64,000 bases of DNA, from positions 682,001-746,000 of the forward strand of contig NZ_JAJGSX010000001.1 in assembly GCF_021245725.1 (NCBI RefSeq). Direction: 5' to 3'. Shown here piece after piece: positions 37,034-47,200 of the stretch. Both the position numbers and the translations under genes were made by a program. Numbering within the stretch: position 1 is the stretch's first letter; each line of letters starts with the position of its first letter. Source of the stretch: Pseudonocardia sp. TRM90224. GTDB lineage: Bacteria > Actinomycetota > Actinomycetes > Mycobacteriales > Pseudonocardiaceae. The notes below the pieces were generated by a model. It was given only the letters and a program-made list of their open reading frames with translations. It did no database searches and was not told the origin of the DNA.

Positions 37034-37558
37034 TCAGCGGACGGTTGCGCTGTGCCGGCCGCCGAGCTCGTGCGGTGCGACCGCGCCGTTCTGGTCGCCG
37101 CGCCCGATCTGCGAGAACACCTGCGCCGACTCCTTGAGGCTCTCGATCGTGCGCTCCGGCTTGCGGATCTTGCGCACACGCAGGTAGCCGAGGAAGGCGA
37201 AGAGCCCGGCCGCCAGCAGCATCACGCCGAAGACGATGCCGAAGGCCGCGGAGCGCGGCAGCCAGATGGCGAGCACCTCACCGAGCGCGAAGAACAAGAA
37301 GAACAGGCTGAACAGCAGGATCACGAGCGCGACGATGAAGAAGATGCTGCCCTGGAGGCCCTTCTTGACCTCCTTCGTCACCTCCGCGCGGGCCAGTTCG
37401 ACCTCGGCACGGACGAGCGTCGACACGTGGGAGGTGGCCTCACGCACGAGCGCGCCGATCGACTGCTCGCTCGGATCCTTGACGGGCTCCGGCGCAAGCG
37501 GGATCGACGGGAGAACGGGCGGAACCTCCGCGCCGTTGGAGCTGGTCGAGCTGGCCAC
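37034..37558 (-). CDS. Phage holin family membrane protein (DUF1469-like)
   Basis: 174 residues from GTG 37558, with AGGAGG upstream. The N-terminal third is Pro-rich; SIGALVREATSHVSTLVRAEVELARAEVTKEVK (about 50-82) is the typical actinobacterial helix, then two membrane hairpins, about 87-110 and 118-142. The C-terminus is basic. It is named for the holin superfamily but is chromosomal and not phage-linked. It lies directly upstream of the EphE-like gene on the same strand, an arrangement conserved in mycobacteria. Confidence 0.85.
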   Translation of the reverse strand: MASSTSSNGAEVPPVLPSIPLAPEPVKDPSEQSIGALVREATSHVSTLVRAEVELARAEVTKEVKKGLQGSIFFIVALVILLFSLFFLFFALGEVLAIWLPRSAAFGIVFGVMLLAAGLFAFLGYLRVRKIRKPERTIESLKESAQVFSQIGRGDQNGAVAPHELGGRHSATVR

Positions 37559-37638
37559 CGTGGTCCTCCTGCACGTCCTGCTCGGGTGATCGATGATCGG
37601 ACGACCCATCCTTCCACGGCGCCCGTGCGGGTGCCGTG

Positions 37639-38886
37639 TCAGGACTCGGGCGCGTCCGGGCGAGAGTGCGCGCGCCCTCTGCGCACGAGCAGGGCCGCGC
37701 CCAGCAGCGACGCGATGGCAGAGGCGAACAGCACCGCTGCCTTGGCCGACTCCAGCGCCTCCCCCTCCAACGACAGCTCACTGATCAACAGGCTGACGGT
37801 GAACCCGACACCGCCGAGCGTCGAGACGGCGGCCATGTCCCGCCAGCTCAGCCCGCGGGGCCGGCCCGCCGGCGTCAACGTGATCACCAGCCAGGCCGCG
37901 CCGAGGATGCCGACGAACTTGCCGACGAGCAGCGCCGTGAGCACGGCGAGCGGGAGCGGCTCGGTGAAGACCGTGCGCAGCGCCGCGGCTCCGACCGGCA
38001 CCCCGGCCGCGAACAGGGCGAACACCGGGACGCACAGCCCGGCCGACCACGGCTGCAGCCGGTGCTCCAACCGCACCGCGGGCGCGTGCTCCTCGTCGTC
38101 GTCCGGCCGGACCCTCGTCAGCAGGCCGAGCACCACCCCGGCGATGGTCGCGTGCACCCCGGCCTCGTGCACGGCGGCCCACATGAGCACGGCGAGCGGG
38201 ACGTACAGCCACCAGGCACGCACGCGCCGGCGCTGCAGCCACCAGTACGACGCGGCGACCGCCGCGGCGACGAGCAGCGCGAGCACGTTCAACCCGCTGC
38301 TGAACACGACGGCGATCACGACGATCGCCCCGAGGTCGTCGGCGACGGCGAGACCCAGCAGGAAGACACGCGCGGTGACGGGCAGCGCCGAGCCGGCGAG
38401 CGCAAGCACCCCGAGCGCGAACGCGATGTCCGTCGCGACGGGGATCGCCCACGCCTTCTCGATGCCCGGCGTGCCGTAGGCGAGCACGAGCGTGACGAGC
38501 GCCGGGACGACCATCCCGCCGAGCGCGGCCGCGACCGGGAGCAGCGCCTGACTCAGGGACGACAGCTCACCGACCACGAGCTCGCGCTTGAGCTCGAGCC
38601 CGACCACGAAGAAGAAGATCGCCAGCAGCCCGTCGGTGGCCCACTGCCCGATCGTCAGGTCGAGGTGCAGCGCGGCCGGCCCGACCCGTAGATCCCGCAG
38701 CGCCGTGTAGACGTCACCCCACGGCGAGTTCGCCCAGATCAACGCCACGGCCATCGCAGCGAGCAGCACGACGCCCCCGACGGTCTCCGTGCGCAGGTAG
38801 CGCGCGAACTCGTTGACGGGGGCGGTGACACGACGGGAGATGACACGACGGGGGATGACACGGCGGGGGATGCGGCGAGCGGTCAC
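37639..38886 (-). CDS. nhaA: Na+/H+ antiporter NhaA
   Basis: 415 residues from GTG 38886, chosen for its GGAG site; GTG 38940 is also possible. Hydrophobic throughout, with diagnostic NhaA blocks FFFVVGLELKRELVVGEL, VATDIAFALGVLAL and AVADDLGAI, whose adjacent Asp pair binds the ion, plus GGVGFTVSLLISEL near the end. It exports Na+ in exchange for protons at alkaline pH. The N-terminal about 25 residues hold tandem RRV(I/T) copies encoded by a 15-bp DNA repeat. arfB lies upstream on the same strand. Confidence 0.95.
   Translation of the reverse strand: MTARRIPRRVIPRRVISRRVTAPVNEFARYLRTETVGGVVLLAAMAVALIWANSPWGDVYTALRDLRVGPAALHLDLTIGQWATDGLLAIFFFVVGLELKRELVVGELSSLSQALLPVAAALGGMVVPALVTLVLAYGTPGIEKAWAIPVATDIAFALGVLALAGSALPVTARVFLLGLAVADDLGAIVVIAVVFSSGLNVLALLVAAAVAASYWWLQRRRVRAWWLYVPLAVLMWAAVHEAGVHATIAGVVLGLLTRVRPDDDEEHAPAVRLEHRLQPWSAGLCVPVFALFAAGVPVGAAALRTVFTEPLPLAVLTALLVGKFVGILGAAWLVITLTPAGRPRGLSWRDMAAVSTLGGVGFTVSLLISELSLEGEALESAKAAVLFASAIASLLGAALLVRRGRAHSRPDAPES
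38827..38871. repeat. Three tandem 15-bp repeats in the nhaA 5' end
   Basis: GACACGACGGGAGAT, GACACGACGGGGGAT and GACACGGCGGGGGAT follow one another on the plus strand. They encode repeated Arg-Arg-Val/Ile units near the NhaA N-terminus on the minus strand. Confidence 0.88.
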
Positions 38887-38977
38887 GGGCGGCTCCGATT
38901 CGGGTACGGCAAGGACATCGCCGACCAGACTTCCCGGCACACCGCGCTGGACCCTACCCCGGAGGAGGCTCAGCCGC

Positions 38978-39412
38978 TCATTCGTCGGGCCGCCCGCGGA
39001 GCCGTTTGAGCTGGCCACGGCGGGTCTTGGCATCGACCCGCCGGCGCTTGGCCGCCTTCGAGGGCTTGGTGGGGCGACGCTTCGCGGGCTCGGGCGCCGT
39101 CGCGGCGCGCAGCACGTCGGCGAGCCGCTCCCGAGCGGCGTCGCGGTTGCGCAGCTGGCTGCGGAACTCGGAGGCGGCGATCGTCAGCACACCGTCGACG
39201 AGCCGCGCCCCCAACCGGGCCAGCGCACGCTCGCGCAGGTGCTCCGGCACGGAGGGCGAACCCGCGAGGTCGAACGACAGCTCCACCCGCGAGTCGGTCG
39301 TGTTGACGCCCTGCCCGCCGGGCCCGGACGCGCGCGAGAACCGCCAGTGCAGCTCCCTCTCGGGCAGCACCAGCGGACCCCGCACAAGGAGATCGCCGTC
39401 GGACACCCGCAC
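38978..39412 (-). CDS. arfB: Alternative ribosome-rescue release factor ArfB
   Basis: 144 residues. The peptidyl-tRNA hydrolase GGQ motif lies in SRASGPGGQGVNTTDSRVEL (residues about 27-46), and the C-terminal about 40 residues are a Lys/Arg-rich tail (KRRPTKPSKAAKRRRVDAK) that enters the empty mRNA channel in ArfB/YaeJ. It releases stalled peptides from non-stop ribosomes without a stop codon. The start is GTG 39412; GTG 39406 is an alternative. It lies between acs and nhaA on the same strand. Confidence 0.93.
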   Translation of the reverse strand: MRVSDGDLLVRGPLVLPERELHWRFSRASGPGGQGVNTTDSRVELSFDLAGSPSVPEHLRERALARLGARLVDGVLTIAASEFRSQLRNRDAARERLADVLRAATAPEPAKRRPTKPSKAAKRRRVDAKTRRGQLKRLRGRPDE

Positions 39413-39434
39413 AGGATGCCCGAACGGCGGCCCG

Positions 39435-41411
<1,977 letters not shown>

Positions 41412-41425
41412 CTTTGCCCTCCTGG

Positions 41426-41456
41426 TCTGGGCGTCTCGCTGATCTGGGCGTCTCGC
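41426..41456. repeat. 14-bp direct repeat upstream of acs
   Basis: TCTGGGCGTCTCGC occurs at 41426-41439 and again at 41443-41456, 17 bp apart. It lies 15-45 bp upstream of the acs ATG (minus strand) and overlaps the probable leader, so it may be a tandem regulator site or a slippage product. Confidence 0.6.
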
Positions 41457-41629
41457 CGGACGGTCACCGCCCGACTACGCGGTAGTGCTGCACGACGCTA
41501 GTGGGCCGATCCGCTGATCGCACCGTCGGTCCGGACAGACCCGGCACGGTCGGCATGCGGTCGTGAACGGTCGACAGGCGGTCGAGGAACGTGGGTCGCA
41601 TCCCGCGATCGGCATCTGCGGGTGGCAGC

Positions 41630-42394
41630 ATGCCCAAGGTGGCTCCGACCCGAACGAGCGACCCGCTTGCGCCCCTGCTCGAACTACCCGGCGTGACCGA
41701 GGCGGTCGAGAAGGCGCGCTCATCGCTCGTCGCCGTCCACAACCATCCGGTCAACCAGCGCGGCTGGCCGGCGACCGCCGCCGAAGCGGGCCTCCGCGCG
41801 GCCAGGGCGTCCGCCGCTCTCGACGGCGCGCCGCTCGACGCAGGCGACGGCACCGCCGTGAGCGATCCCGTGCTGGCCGGGGCGGTCCGGGTCGCCGAGG
41901 AGCTCGGCAGGCTCCTCGGGATCTGGCGGACGTCACCGCTGCAGGCGCTGGCCCGGCTCCACCTCGTCGCCGCGGCCGACCTCGTGCCTGCCGAGCGGCA
42001 CAGCACCGAGCTGGGCCGCCCTACGACGTCGGCGCAGGTCTCCGCGCGGCTGTCGCTGCTCGCCGACCTCGTCACGGGCGCCACCGCCGTGCCCGCGCCC
42101 GTGCTGGTGGCCGTGGTGCACGGGGAGCTGCTCGCGCTGGAGCCGTTCCCCTCGGCGAACGGGGTGGTGGCCCGGGCGGCGGCGCGGCTGACGGCGGTCT
42201 CGGCCGGCCTCGACCCGAAGGGCCTCGCCGTTCCCGAGGTCGGTCACCTCCGCTCGGCGGCCGAGTACCGGGCGGCAGCCGGCGAATTTGCGGGCGGAAG
42301 CCGGGAAGGGCTCACGAGGTGGTTGCTGCACTGCTGTGCGCAGTGGGAGGCCGGCGCCAGCGAGGGCCTCTCCATCGCGAAGTCCCGGGAATAG
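41630..42394 (+). CDS. Fic-like protein with degenerate active site (Rv3662c-type)
   Basis: 254 residues from the ATG at 41630. It matches the small actinobacterial protein that lies beside the HAD phosphatase in mycobacteria. Helical throughout; RAARASAALDGAPLD at about 56-70 resembles the Fic-family A-S-x-x-I-E-G inhibitory-like helix. The canonical HPFxDGNGRxxR motif appears as EPFPSANGVVAR (171-182), lacking the catalytic His and the first Arg. AMP-transfer is therefore unlikely and its role is unknown. It is divergent from acs and convergent with the HAD gene. Confidence 0.75.
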   Translation: MPKVAPTRTSDPLAPLLELPGVTEAVEKARSSLVAVHNHPVNQRGWPATAAEAGLRAARASAALDGAPLDAGDGTAVSDPVLAGAVRVAEELGRLLGIWRTSPLQALARLHLVAAADLVPAERHSTELGRPTTSAQVSARLSLLADLVTGATAVPAPVLVAVVHGELLALEPFPSANGVVARAAARLTAVSAGLDPKGLAVPEVGHLRSAAEYRAAAGEFAGGSREGLTRWLLHCCAQWEAGASEGLSIAKSRE

Positions 42395-42399
42395 GTGAC

Positions 42400-42429
42400 G
42401 GGCGGCACCCCTTTGCAGGGATGCCGCCC
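42400..42429. terminator. Terminator of the Fic-like gene
   Basis: GGGCGGCA...TGCCGCCC, an 8-bp perfect stem extended by a CCCC/GGG stretch, starting 6 bases after the stop. The rest of the 357-bp region 42395-42751 has no gene; a second hairpin and a tandem repeat lie near its far end. Confidence 0.75.
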
Positions 42430-42665
42430 GCCGACGCGAACTTCGGGGTCCAGGCGTGCACTACGTGTCGTGTTGTGGCCTCGGCGTCCAGCGTCCCGGT
42501 ACGCAGGCCCACGACGACATGCCTCCCGCGGCGTGCTGTGCGTGGAGTGCCCGATTTCCGCGTACGGAGCCCTACCGGGGGAGACGGGTGCTTCTCCACC
42601 GCACCGCCCCTGGCCGTTAGGAGTCCGTGACCTCTTTGTAGTCGGTGATGGGGAACACATCAAGG

Positions 42666-42692
42666 CCTGAATTTCGTGCACCGGTTCAGGCA
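42666..42692. terminator. Probable terminator of the HAD gene
   Basis: GCCTGAA-13 bases-TTCAGGC, a 7-bp perfect stem 60 bases beyond the HAD stop codon on the minus strand. The large loop makes this a weak call. Confidence 0.4.
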
Positions 42693-42734
42693 CGGAGGGT
42701 GTCGTACCTCTTGCGAGCCGACGACCGATGACCC

Positions 42735-42756
42735 AACTGATCACGAACTGATCACG
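42735..42756. repeat. 11-bp tandem duplication at the HAD gene end
   Basis: AACTGATCACG is repeated twice in direct tandem, and the second copy contains the stop codon of the HAD gene. Confidence 0.75.
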
Positions 42757-43642
42757 AACGACCGGCCGCGCGGCGCCTGCGCAGCCCGAACCACCCGATC
42801 CCGAGCAACGTCGCCGCCGCGCCCACACCGGCAGCCGCCACCAACGTCGACGTCGACGGCTGGAAGCGCGAACGCAGCGCCACCGGGTCCATGAACATCA
42901 GGATCGGCCAGCCGCGGTCGGAAGCGACCCTGCGCAGCGCGCGATCGGGGTTGACGACCGTCGGGTGGCCGACCGCCTCGAGCAGCGGCAGATCGGTGAT
43001 CGAGTCGGTGTACGCGCGGCAGTCCTCCAGCCGGTACCCGCTCTCGGCGGCGATCGCCCTGGCCGCGTCGGCCTTCGCCTCGCCGTAGCAGTAGTACTCG
43101 ACCTCGCCGGTGTACCGCCCGTCCACCACGCTCATCCGGGTGGCGAGGCACCTGTCGGCACCGACGAGCGCGGCGATCGGCTCCACCACCTCGGCACCCG
43201 AGGCGGAAAGCACGATGATCTCGTCGCCCTCCGCGCGGTGCTCGGCCATCAGCTCGGTCGCCTCGGCGTAGACGAGCGGCTCGACGATCTCGTGCAGCGT
43301 CTCCGCGACGATCTCGTGGATCTGCGCGACCTCCCAACCGGTGCACAGGGCCGTGAGCCGCCTGCGCAGGAGGTCCATCGTGTCCGCGTCCGCGCCGGAG
43401 AGCAGGAGCAGCAGCTGCGCGTACATGCTGCGCAGCGCCGCCCGCCTGCTGATCAGGCCCTGCCGCCGGAACGGGCGGCTGAACGCGAGCGCACTGGACC
43501 CGGCGATGATCGTCTTGTCGAGGTCGAAGAAGGCTGCCGCCTTCGCCTGTCGCTGCGGGAACTGGTTCGGGTGCTGCTGCAGACCGGACACGTCGAGCGA
43601 GCTTGCCAGACGACCGACCGTGGCATGAGCGGCGACTACCAC
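42752..43642 (-). CDS. HAD-IB family phosphatase with C-terminal membrane helix
   Basis: 296 residues from GTG 43642. HAD motif I is AFFDLDKTIIAGSS near residue 40; motif II ILSASGAEV; motif IV YTDSITDLPLL. The cap resembles SerB-type enzymes. The last 30 residues contain a membrane helix (LVAAAGVGAAATLLGIGWFGL) followed by Arg residues, so it is probably anchored with its catalytic domain in the cytosol. It corresponds to M. tuberculosis Rv3661 in order. Its substrate is unknown. It is divergent from ssd across a 419-bp spacer. Confidence 0.9.
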   Translation of the reverse strand: MVVAAHATVGRLASSLDVSGLQQHPNQFPQRQAKAAAFFDLDKTIIAGSSALAFSRPFRRQGLISRRAALRSMYAQLLLLLSGADADTMDLLRRRLTALCTGWEVAQIHEIVAETLHEIVEPLVYAEATELMAEHRAEGDEIIVLSASGAEVVEPIAALVGADRCLATRMSVVDGRYTGEVEYYCYGEAKADAARAIAAESGYRLEDCRAYTDSITDLPLLEAVGHPTVVNPDRALRRVASDRGWPILMFMDPVALRSRFQPSTSTLVAAAGVGAAATLLGIGWFGLRRRRAAGRS

Positions 43643-44061
43643 TTACGAAGTCCCGCAGGCGGGGGAATAGCGGCGTGTCACACGAGATGCTCCGTCCAGG
43701 GGCGCGCATTGGAGCGATGTTGCGGCTACAGTTATGTGGTCCGGCATCGCCGGACACGGTTCAGCTCGACCCCCCGGAGCTGAACCACCGACGACCCCCG
43801 CCAATCCCCCCTGGCGGGGGTCGTCCCATATCCGGACCCCGGTTCGGCCTCGTCGCGGGCCGTCGCATGGCGACGGACGGTCCCCGCCACACCATGCCCC
43901 ACGACACCGACATCCTCGGTTGCAAGTGGGCTGCGCCGGCGAAGTTGTCCACATCGGCCTCCGGTTGTCCACAGTTTCGAGATCGCCCGTTCCCGCCCCC
44001 CGCCGCACCGCAAGCTTGATCTCGCCGCTCCACCCCGGAGCGCACAGATCGAGGAGGCGAC
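43643..44061. other. 419-bp spacer with three consecutive hairpins upstream of ssd
   Basis: No gene is visible. Three perfect stem-loops follow one another on the ssd side: CCGGC-ATC-GCCGG (43741-43753), GGTTCAGCTC-9 b-GAGCTGAACC (43758-43786) and ACGACCCCCGCCA-8 b-TGGCGGGGGTCGT (43791-43824). A TTGGAG (43709-43714) and TTATGT (43732-43737), 17 bp apart, could be a promoter just before them. This could be an attenuated leader or a small RNA; it could also simply be terminators. The stretch from 43825 to 44040 shows nothing clear. Confidence 0.5.
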
Positions 44062-45192
44062 ATGCAGGTCGGAACGGACGAGGATCGGCGCGGGCTCGTG
44101 ATGGTGTCCGAGCCGCGGCTCCTCGAGGGCATCATGCGGCTCGCCGCGGCTGCGGGGTTCGAGCTGCAGCACGTCGTCGACACCACGCAGGCGCGGCGAC
44201 GATGGCGCAGCGCCCCGATCGTCCTGCTCGACACCCCGGCCGCGCTGGAGTGCGCCCGGGCGGCGCTGCCACGACGCGACGGCGTGCTGGTCACGTACGG
44301 CGGCGATCAGCCGGTCGACGTGTGGCGCGGTGCCGCCGAGATCGGTGCCGAGCACGTGCTGGAGTTACCTACGGCCGAGTCGTGGCTGGTGACGGCACTG
44401 GCCGAGGCAGCGGAAGGGACCTTCGGCGGTGGCGCGGCGCTGTCGGTCGTCGGTGGGCGCGGCGGCGCCGGTGCGTCCGTCCTGGCGGCGGCGGTGGCGG
44501 TCACCGCCGTCCGCGACGGCACCAGATCCCTGCTCGTCGATTGCGATCCGCTCGGCGGCGGGCTCGACCTCGTGCTCGGCGCCGAGGACCTCGGCGGGCT
44601 GCGATGGCCCGACATCGACGTGCGCGGCGGGCGGGTACCGGCCACCGCGCTGCACGCGGCGTTGCCCGCGCCGCCGGTCAGGGGCAAGGCTTCCGGCGCA
44701 AGTCCCGATCGGGGCGAGGCATCGCTCGGCGTGCTCTCGTGCGCCCGCACCGATTTCGACCTGACCCCGGAAGCCCTTGCGAGCATCATCAGCTCCGGTC
44801 GGAGGGCGGGCGAGACGGTCGTCTGCGACCTCCCGCGCTACCCGACAGAGGCCGCGATCGCCGCGCTCGGTGCGTCCGACCTCACCGTGCTGCTGGTGCC
44901 GGCCGACGTCCGCTCGTGCGCGGCAGCGGCCCAGGTCGCATCGGTGCTGGTGGAGCTCAGTCCCAGGGTCGGGCTCGTCGTACGCGGACCGTCGCCGGGC
45001 GGGATCGACGCAGCGGAGGCGTCCCGCGCGATCGGCCTCCCGCTGCTGGCCGCGATGCGCCCGGAGCCGCGGATCGAGCAGGCGCTCGAGCGCGGCGAGA
45101 CACCGATCCGGCCGCGAGGTCCGCTCGCCGTGGCGGCGCGGAAGATCCTCGACGTCCTGCCCGCTCCTCACGGATGGGCGGCCGCGTCATGA
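44062..45192 (+). CDS. ssd: Septum-site-determining/CpaE-like ATPase
   Basis: 376 residues. A MinD/ParA-like domain at about 125-370, preceded by a receiver-like N-terminal domain (residues 10-115). The P-loop reads GGRGGAGAS (131-139) instead of the deviant Walker A KGGxGKT, so both lysines are lost and ATP binding is doubtful. VVCDLPRYPTEA and VLLVPADVRSC correspond to later ParA blocks. It is first in the tad operon, like M. tuberculosis Ssd (Rv3660c) and CpaE, where it would help position the pilus machinery. The stop overlaps tadA by 4 bases. Confidence 0.9.
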   Translation: MQVGTDEDRRGLVMVSEPRLLEGIMRLAAAAGFELQHVVDTTQARRRWRSAPIVLLDTPAALECARAALPRRDGVLVTYGGDQPVDVWRGAAEIGAEHVLELPTAESWLVTALAEAAEGTFGGGAALSVVGGRGGAGASVLAAAVAVTAVRDGTRSLLVDCDPLGGGLDLVLGAEDLGGLRWPDIDVRGGRVPATALHAALPAPPVRGKASGASPDRGEASLGVLSCARTDFDLTPEALASIISSGRRAGETVVCDLPRYPTEAAIAALGASDLTVLLVPADVRSCAAAAQVASVLVELSPRVGLVVRGPSPGGIDAAEASRAIGLPLLAAMRPEPRIEQALERGETPIRPRGPLAVAARKILDVLPAPHGWAAAS

Positions 45193-46403
45193 GCACCACG
45201 ACGGCGCAGCTGCCCACGAGGGCCGCGGCCACCCCGAGAACGTCGAGCGGTGGCCTCGTCGAACGGGTCCGGTCCCGGCTGGTCGCCACGGGCGGGGCCA
45301 CCAGCCCGGCCGCGGTCGCCGAGGCCGTCCGGGCGGAGTCCGGAGGCGTCGCGTCCGACACCGACGTGCTGGCAGCGCTGCGCGTGCTCCAGCAGGAGTT
45401 CGTCGGCGCCGGCCCGCTCGACGAGCTCCTGCGGGATCCGCGAACCACCGACGTGCTCGTATCCGGTCCCGAGGCGGTGTGGGTCGATCGCGGACGAGGG
45501 CTCGAACGCGCACCCGTCCGGTTCGCCGACGACGCCGCCGTCCGCAGGCTCGCGCAGCGCCTCGCGCTGGCCGCGGGGCGGCGGCTGGACGACGCCAGCC
45601 CGTACGTCGACGGGTGGCTGGGAGAGATCGGAGTCCGGTTGCACGCGGTGCTGCCGCCGATCGCGGCCGACGGCACCTGCCTGTCGCTCCGGGTGCTGCG
45701 CCAGTCGATGCACGACATCTCGACGCTGCGCGCGTCCGGCACGCTCGACGCGACGGGTGAGGCGCTGCTGCGGGCCGTGCTATCGGCTCGGCTCGCGTTC
45801 CTCGTATCGGGCGGCACCGGCACCGGCAAGACCACGATCCTCGGCGCACTGCTCAGCGCGGCCGAACCACGCGAGCGGATCGTCGTCGTCGAGGACGCAG
45901 AGGAGCTTCGGCCCCGCCACCCGCACGTCGTGCGGCTGGTGGCCCGGCCGGCGAACATCGAGGGTGCCGGCGGCGTCGCGATGCACGAGCTGGTGCGGCA
46001 GGCACTCCGGATGCGACCCGACCGGCTCGTGGTCGGGGAGGTGCGCGGCGGCGAGGTGTGCGACCTGCTGGCAGCGCTCAACACCGGCCACGACGGCGGT
46101 GCCGGCACCGTCCACGCCAACTCCGCACGCGAGGTACCAGCCCGGATGGAGGCTCTTGCCGCGCTCGGCGGCCTGTCGCGCGCGGCGCTGCACAGCCAGC
46201 TCATCGCCGCGATCAAGGTTGTCCTGCACATGCGGCGCACGGCCGCGGGCACCCGGGTGCTCGACGTCGTCGGGGTGCTTTCGCAAGAGCCGGGCGACAG
46301 TGCCGTCGTGCAGCCGGTGTGGAGCCGGACCACCGGCTGGTCCAGCCACCGGGCAGCGCTCGGCGAGGTGTTCGAGGAACGTGGGGTGCGGTCGCCATGG
46401 TGA
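45189..46403 (+). CDS. tadA: TadA-family secretion ATPase
   Basis: 404 residues, a type II/IV secretion ATPase that powers Flp pilus assembly. The N-terminal domain (about 20-195) precedes the Walker A SGGTGTGKTT near residue 203; the Asp box VVVEDAEELRP and Walker B RPDRLVVGEVRGGEVCDLL follow, then the His box NTGHDGGAGTVHANS. All motifs are intact. The start overlaps the ssd stop (ATGA) and the end overlaps tadB by 7 bases, so translation is tightly coupled. Confidence 0.95.
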   Translation: MSTTTAQLPTRAAATPRTSSGGLVERVRSRLVATGGATSPAAVAEAVRAESGGVASDTDVLAALRVLQQEFVGAGPLDELLRDPRTTDVLVSGPEAVWVDRGRGLERAPVRFADDAAVRRLAQRLALAAGRRLDDASPYVDGWLGEIGVRLHAVLPPIAADGTCLSLRVLRQSMHDISTLRASGTLDATGEALLRAVLSARLAFLVSGGTGTGKTTILGALLSAAEPRERIVVVEDAEELRPRHPHVVRLVARPANIEGAGGVAMHELVRQALRMRPDRLVVGEVRGGEVCDLLAALNTGHDGGAGTVHANSAREVPARMEALAALGGLSRAALHSQLIAAIKVVLHMRRTAAGTRVLDVVGVLSQEPGDSAVVQPVWSRTTGWSSHRAALGEVFEERGVRSPW

Positions 46404-47200
46404 GCGCCTTCGCCCCACTTGCGCTGGCAGCCGCTTTGCTGTGCCTGCAGGCCCCTGCCGGCCGCGCTCGGCTCGCCGCCTTGCGGCCGTCGAAGGGCAC
46501 CACCGTCTCGCGGCGAGGCTGGCCGCTTGCGCCCGTCGTGATCGGAGGGCTCACCGGGCTGGCCGCTGCCGGCCCCGGCGGTGCGCTCGCCGGCGCGGTC
46601 GTAGCGGCCGTCGTGAGGCAGCGGCGGGTACGCCGTCGTGCGGCGAGCACGGCAGCGATCCGCGCCGGAGAGATCGCCGACACGATCGGCCGTCTCACCG
46701 AGGAGCTGCGGGCCGGCAGCCACCCGGCAGCCGCTCTCGCCGGCATCACTGCCGACGGACCGCACGCCAGGGAGGTGCTCGGGCCGGCGGCCGTCGCCGC
46801 GCAGCTGGGCGACGACGTTCCCGGCGCTCTGCGCGCCGCGGCGGCGAACCACCCGGCTGCGGCCACCGACCTGCACCGCATCGCCGCCGCGTGGGCGCTC
46901 TCCGACCGCCACGGCATCCAGCTCGCCACGCTGCTCGATGGCGTGCAGTCGGAGATCAGATGGCGCCTCCGCTTCGGCGAGGCGGTCCGCGCACACCTGG
47001 CCGGGCCGCGGGCGACGGCCGCTGTGCTCACCGTCCTGCCCGCGTTGGGGCTCGCGCTCGGCCAGCTGCTCGGCCTCGACCCGCTGGCCGTCCTCAAAGG
47101 CCGAGTGCTCGGACAGGCCCTGCTGGTGGTCGGGGTCGGGCTCGTGGCGGGCGGCGCGGCGTGGAGCGAGCGGATCGTCAGCTCGGCGATTCCGCGATGA
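46397..47200 (+). CDS. tadB: TadB-family pilus assembly membrane protein
   Basis: 267 residues, ATG 46397. Membrane helices at about 5-20, 42-70 and two near 205-260. The cytoplasmic GspF-like region (about 90-200: GEIADTIGRLTEELRAGSHPAAAL) is typical of the four-helix F domain. With TadC it forms the inner-membrane platform for Flp pilus assembly. It overlaps tadA by 7 bases and tadC by 4. It corresponds to Rv3658c in order. Confidence 0.9.
   Translation: MVSAFAPLALAAALLCLQAPAGRARLAALRPSKGTTVSRRGWPLAPVVIGGLTGLAAAGPGGALAGAVVAAVVRQRRVRRRAASTAAIRAGEIADTIGRLTEELRAGSHPAAALAGITADGPHAREVLGPAAVAAQLGDDVPGALRAAAANHPAAATDLHRIAAAWALSDRHGIQLATLLDGVQSEIRWRLRFGEAVRAHLAGPRATAAVLTVLPALGLALGQLLGLDPLAVLKGRVLGQALLVVGVGLVAGGAAWSERIVSSAIPR

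Noticed and set aside
37034..37558. Prophage remnant signalled by a holin-family gene
   Set aside because: This holin-superfamily membrane protein is a conserved chromosomal neighbour of the EphE-like gene, and no other phage genes are near.
42430..42734. Possible tRNA in the spacer before the HAD gene
   Set aside because: A GGTTCAGGC stretch looks like a T-loop at first, but no matching acceptor, D or anticodon stems could be built.
43603..44019. Plus-strand 138-codon frame in the spacer upstream of ssd
   Set aside because: It runs through three hairpins, is Pro/Arg-rich and has no ribosome-binding site.
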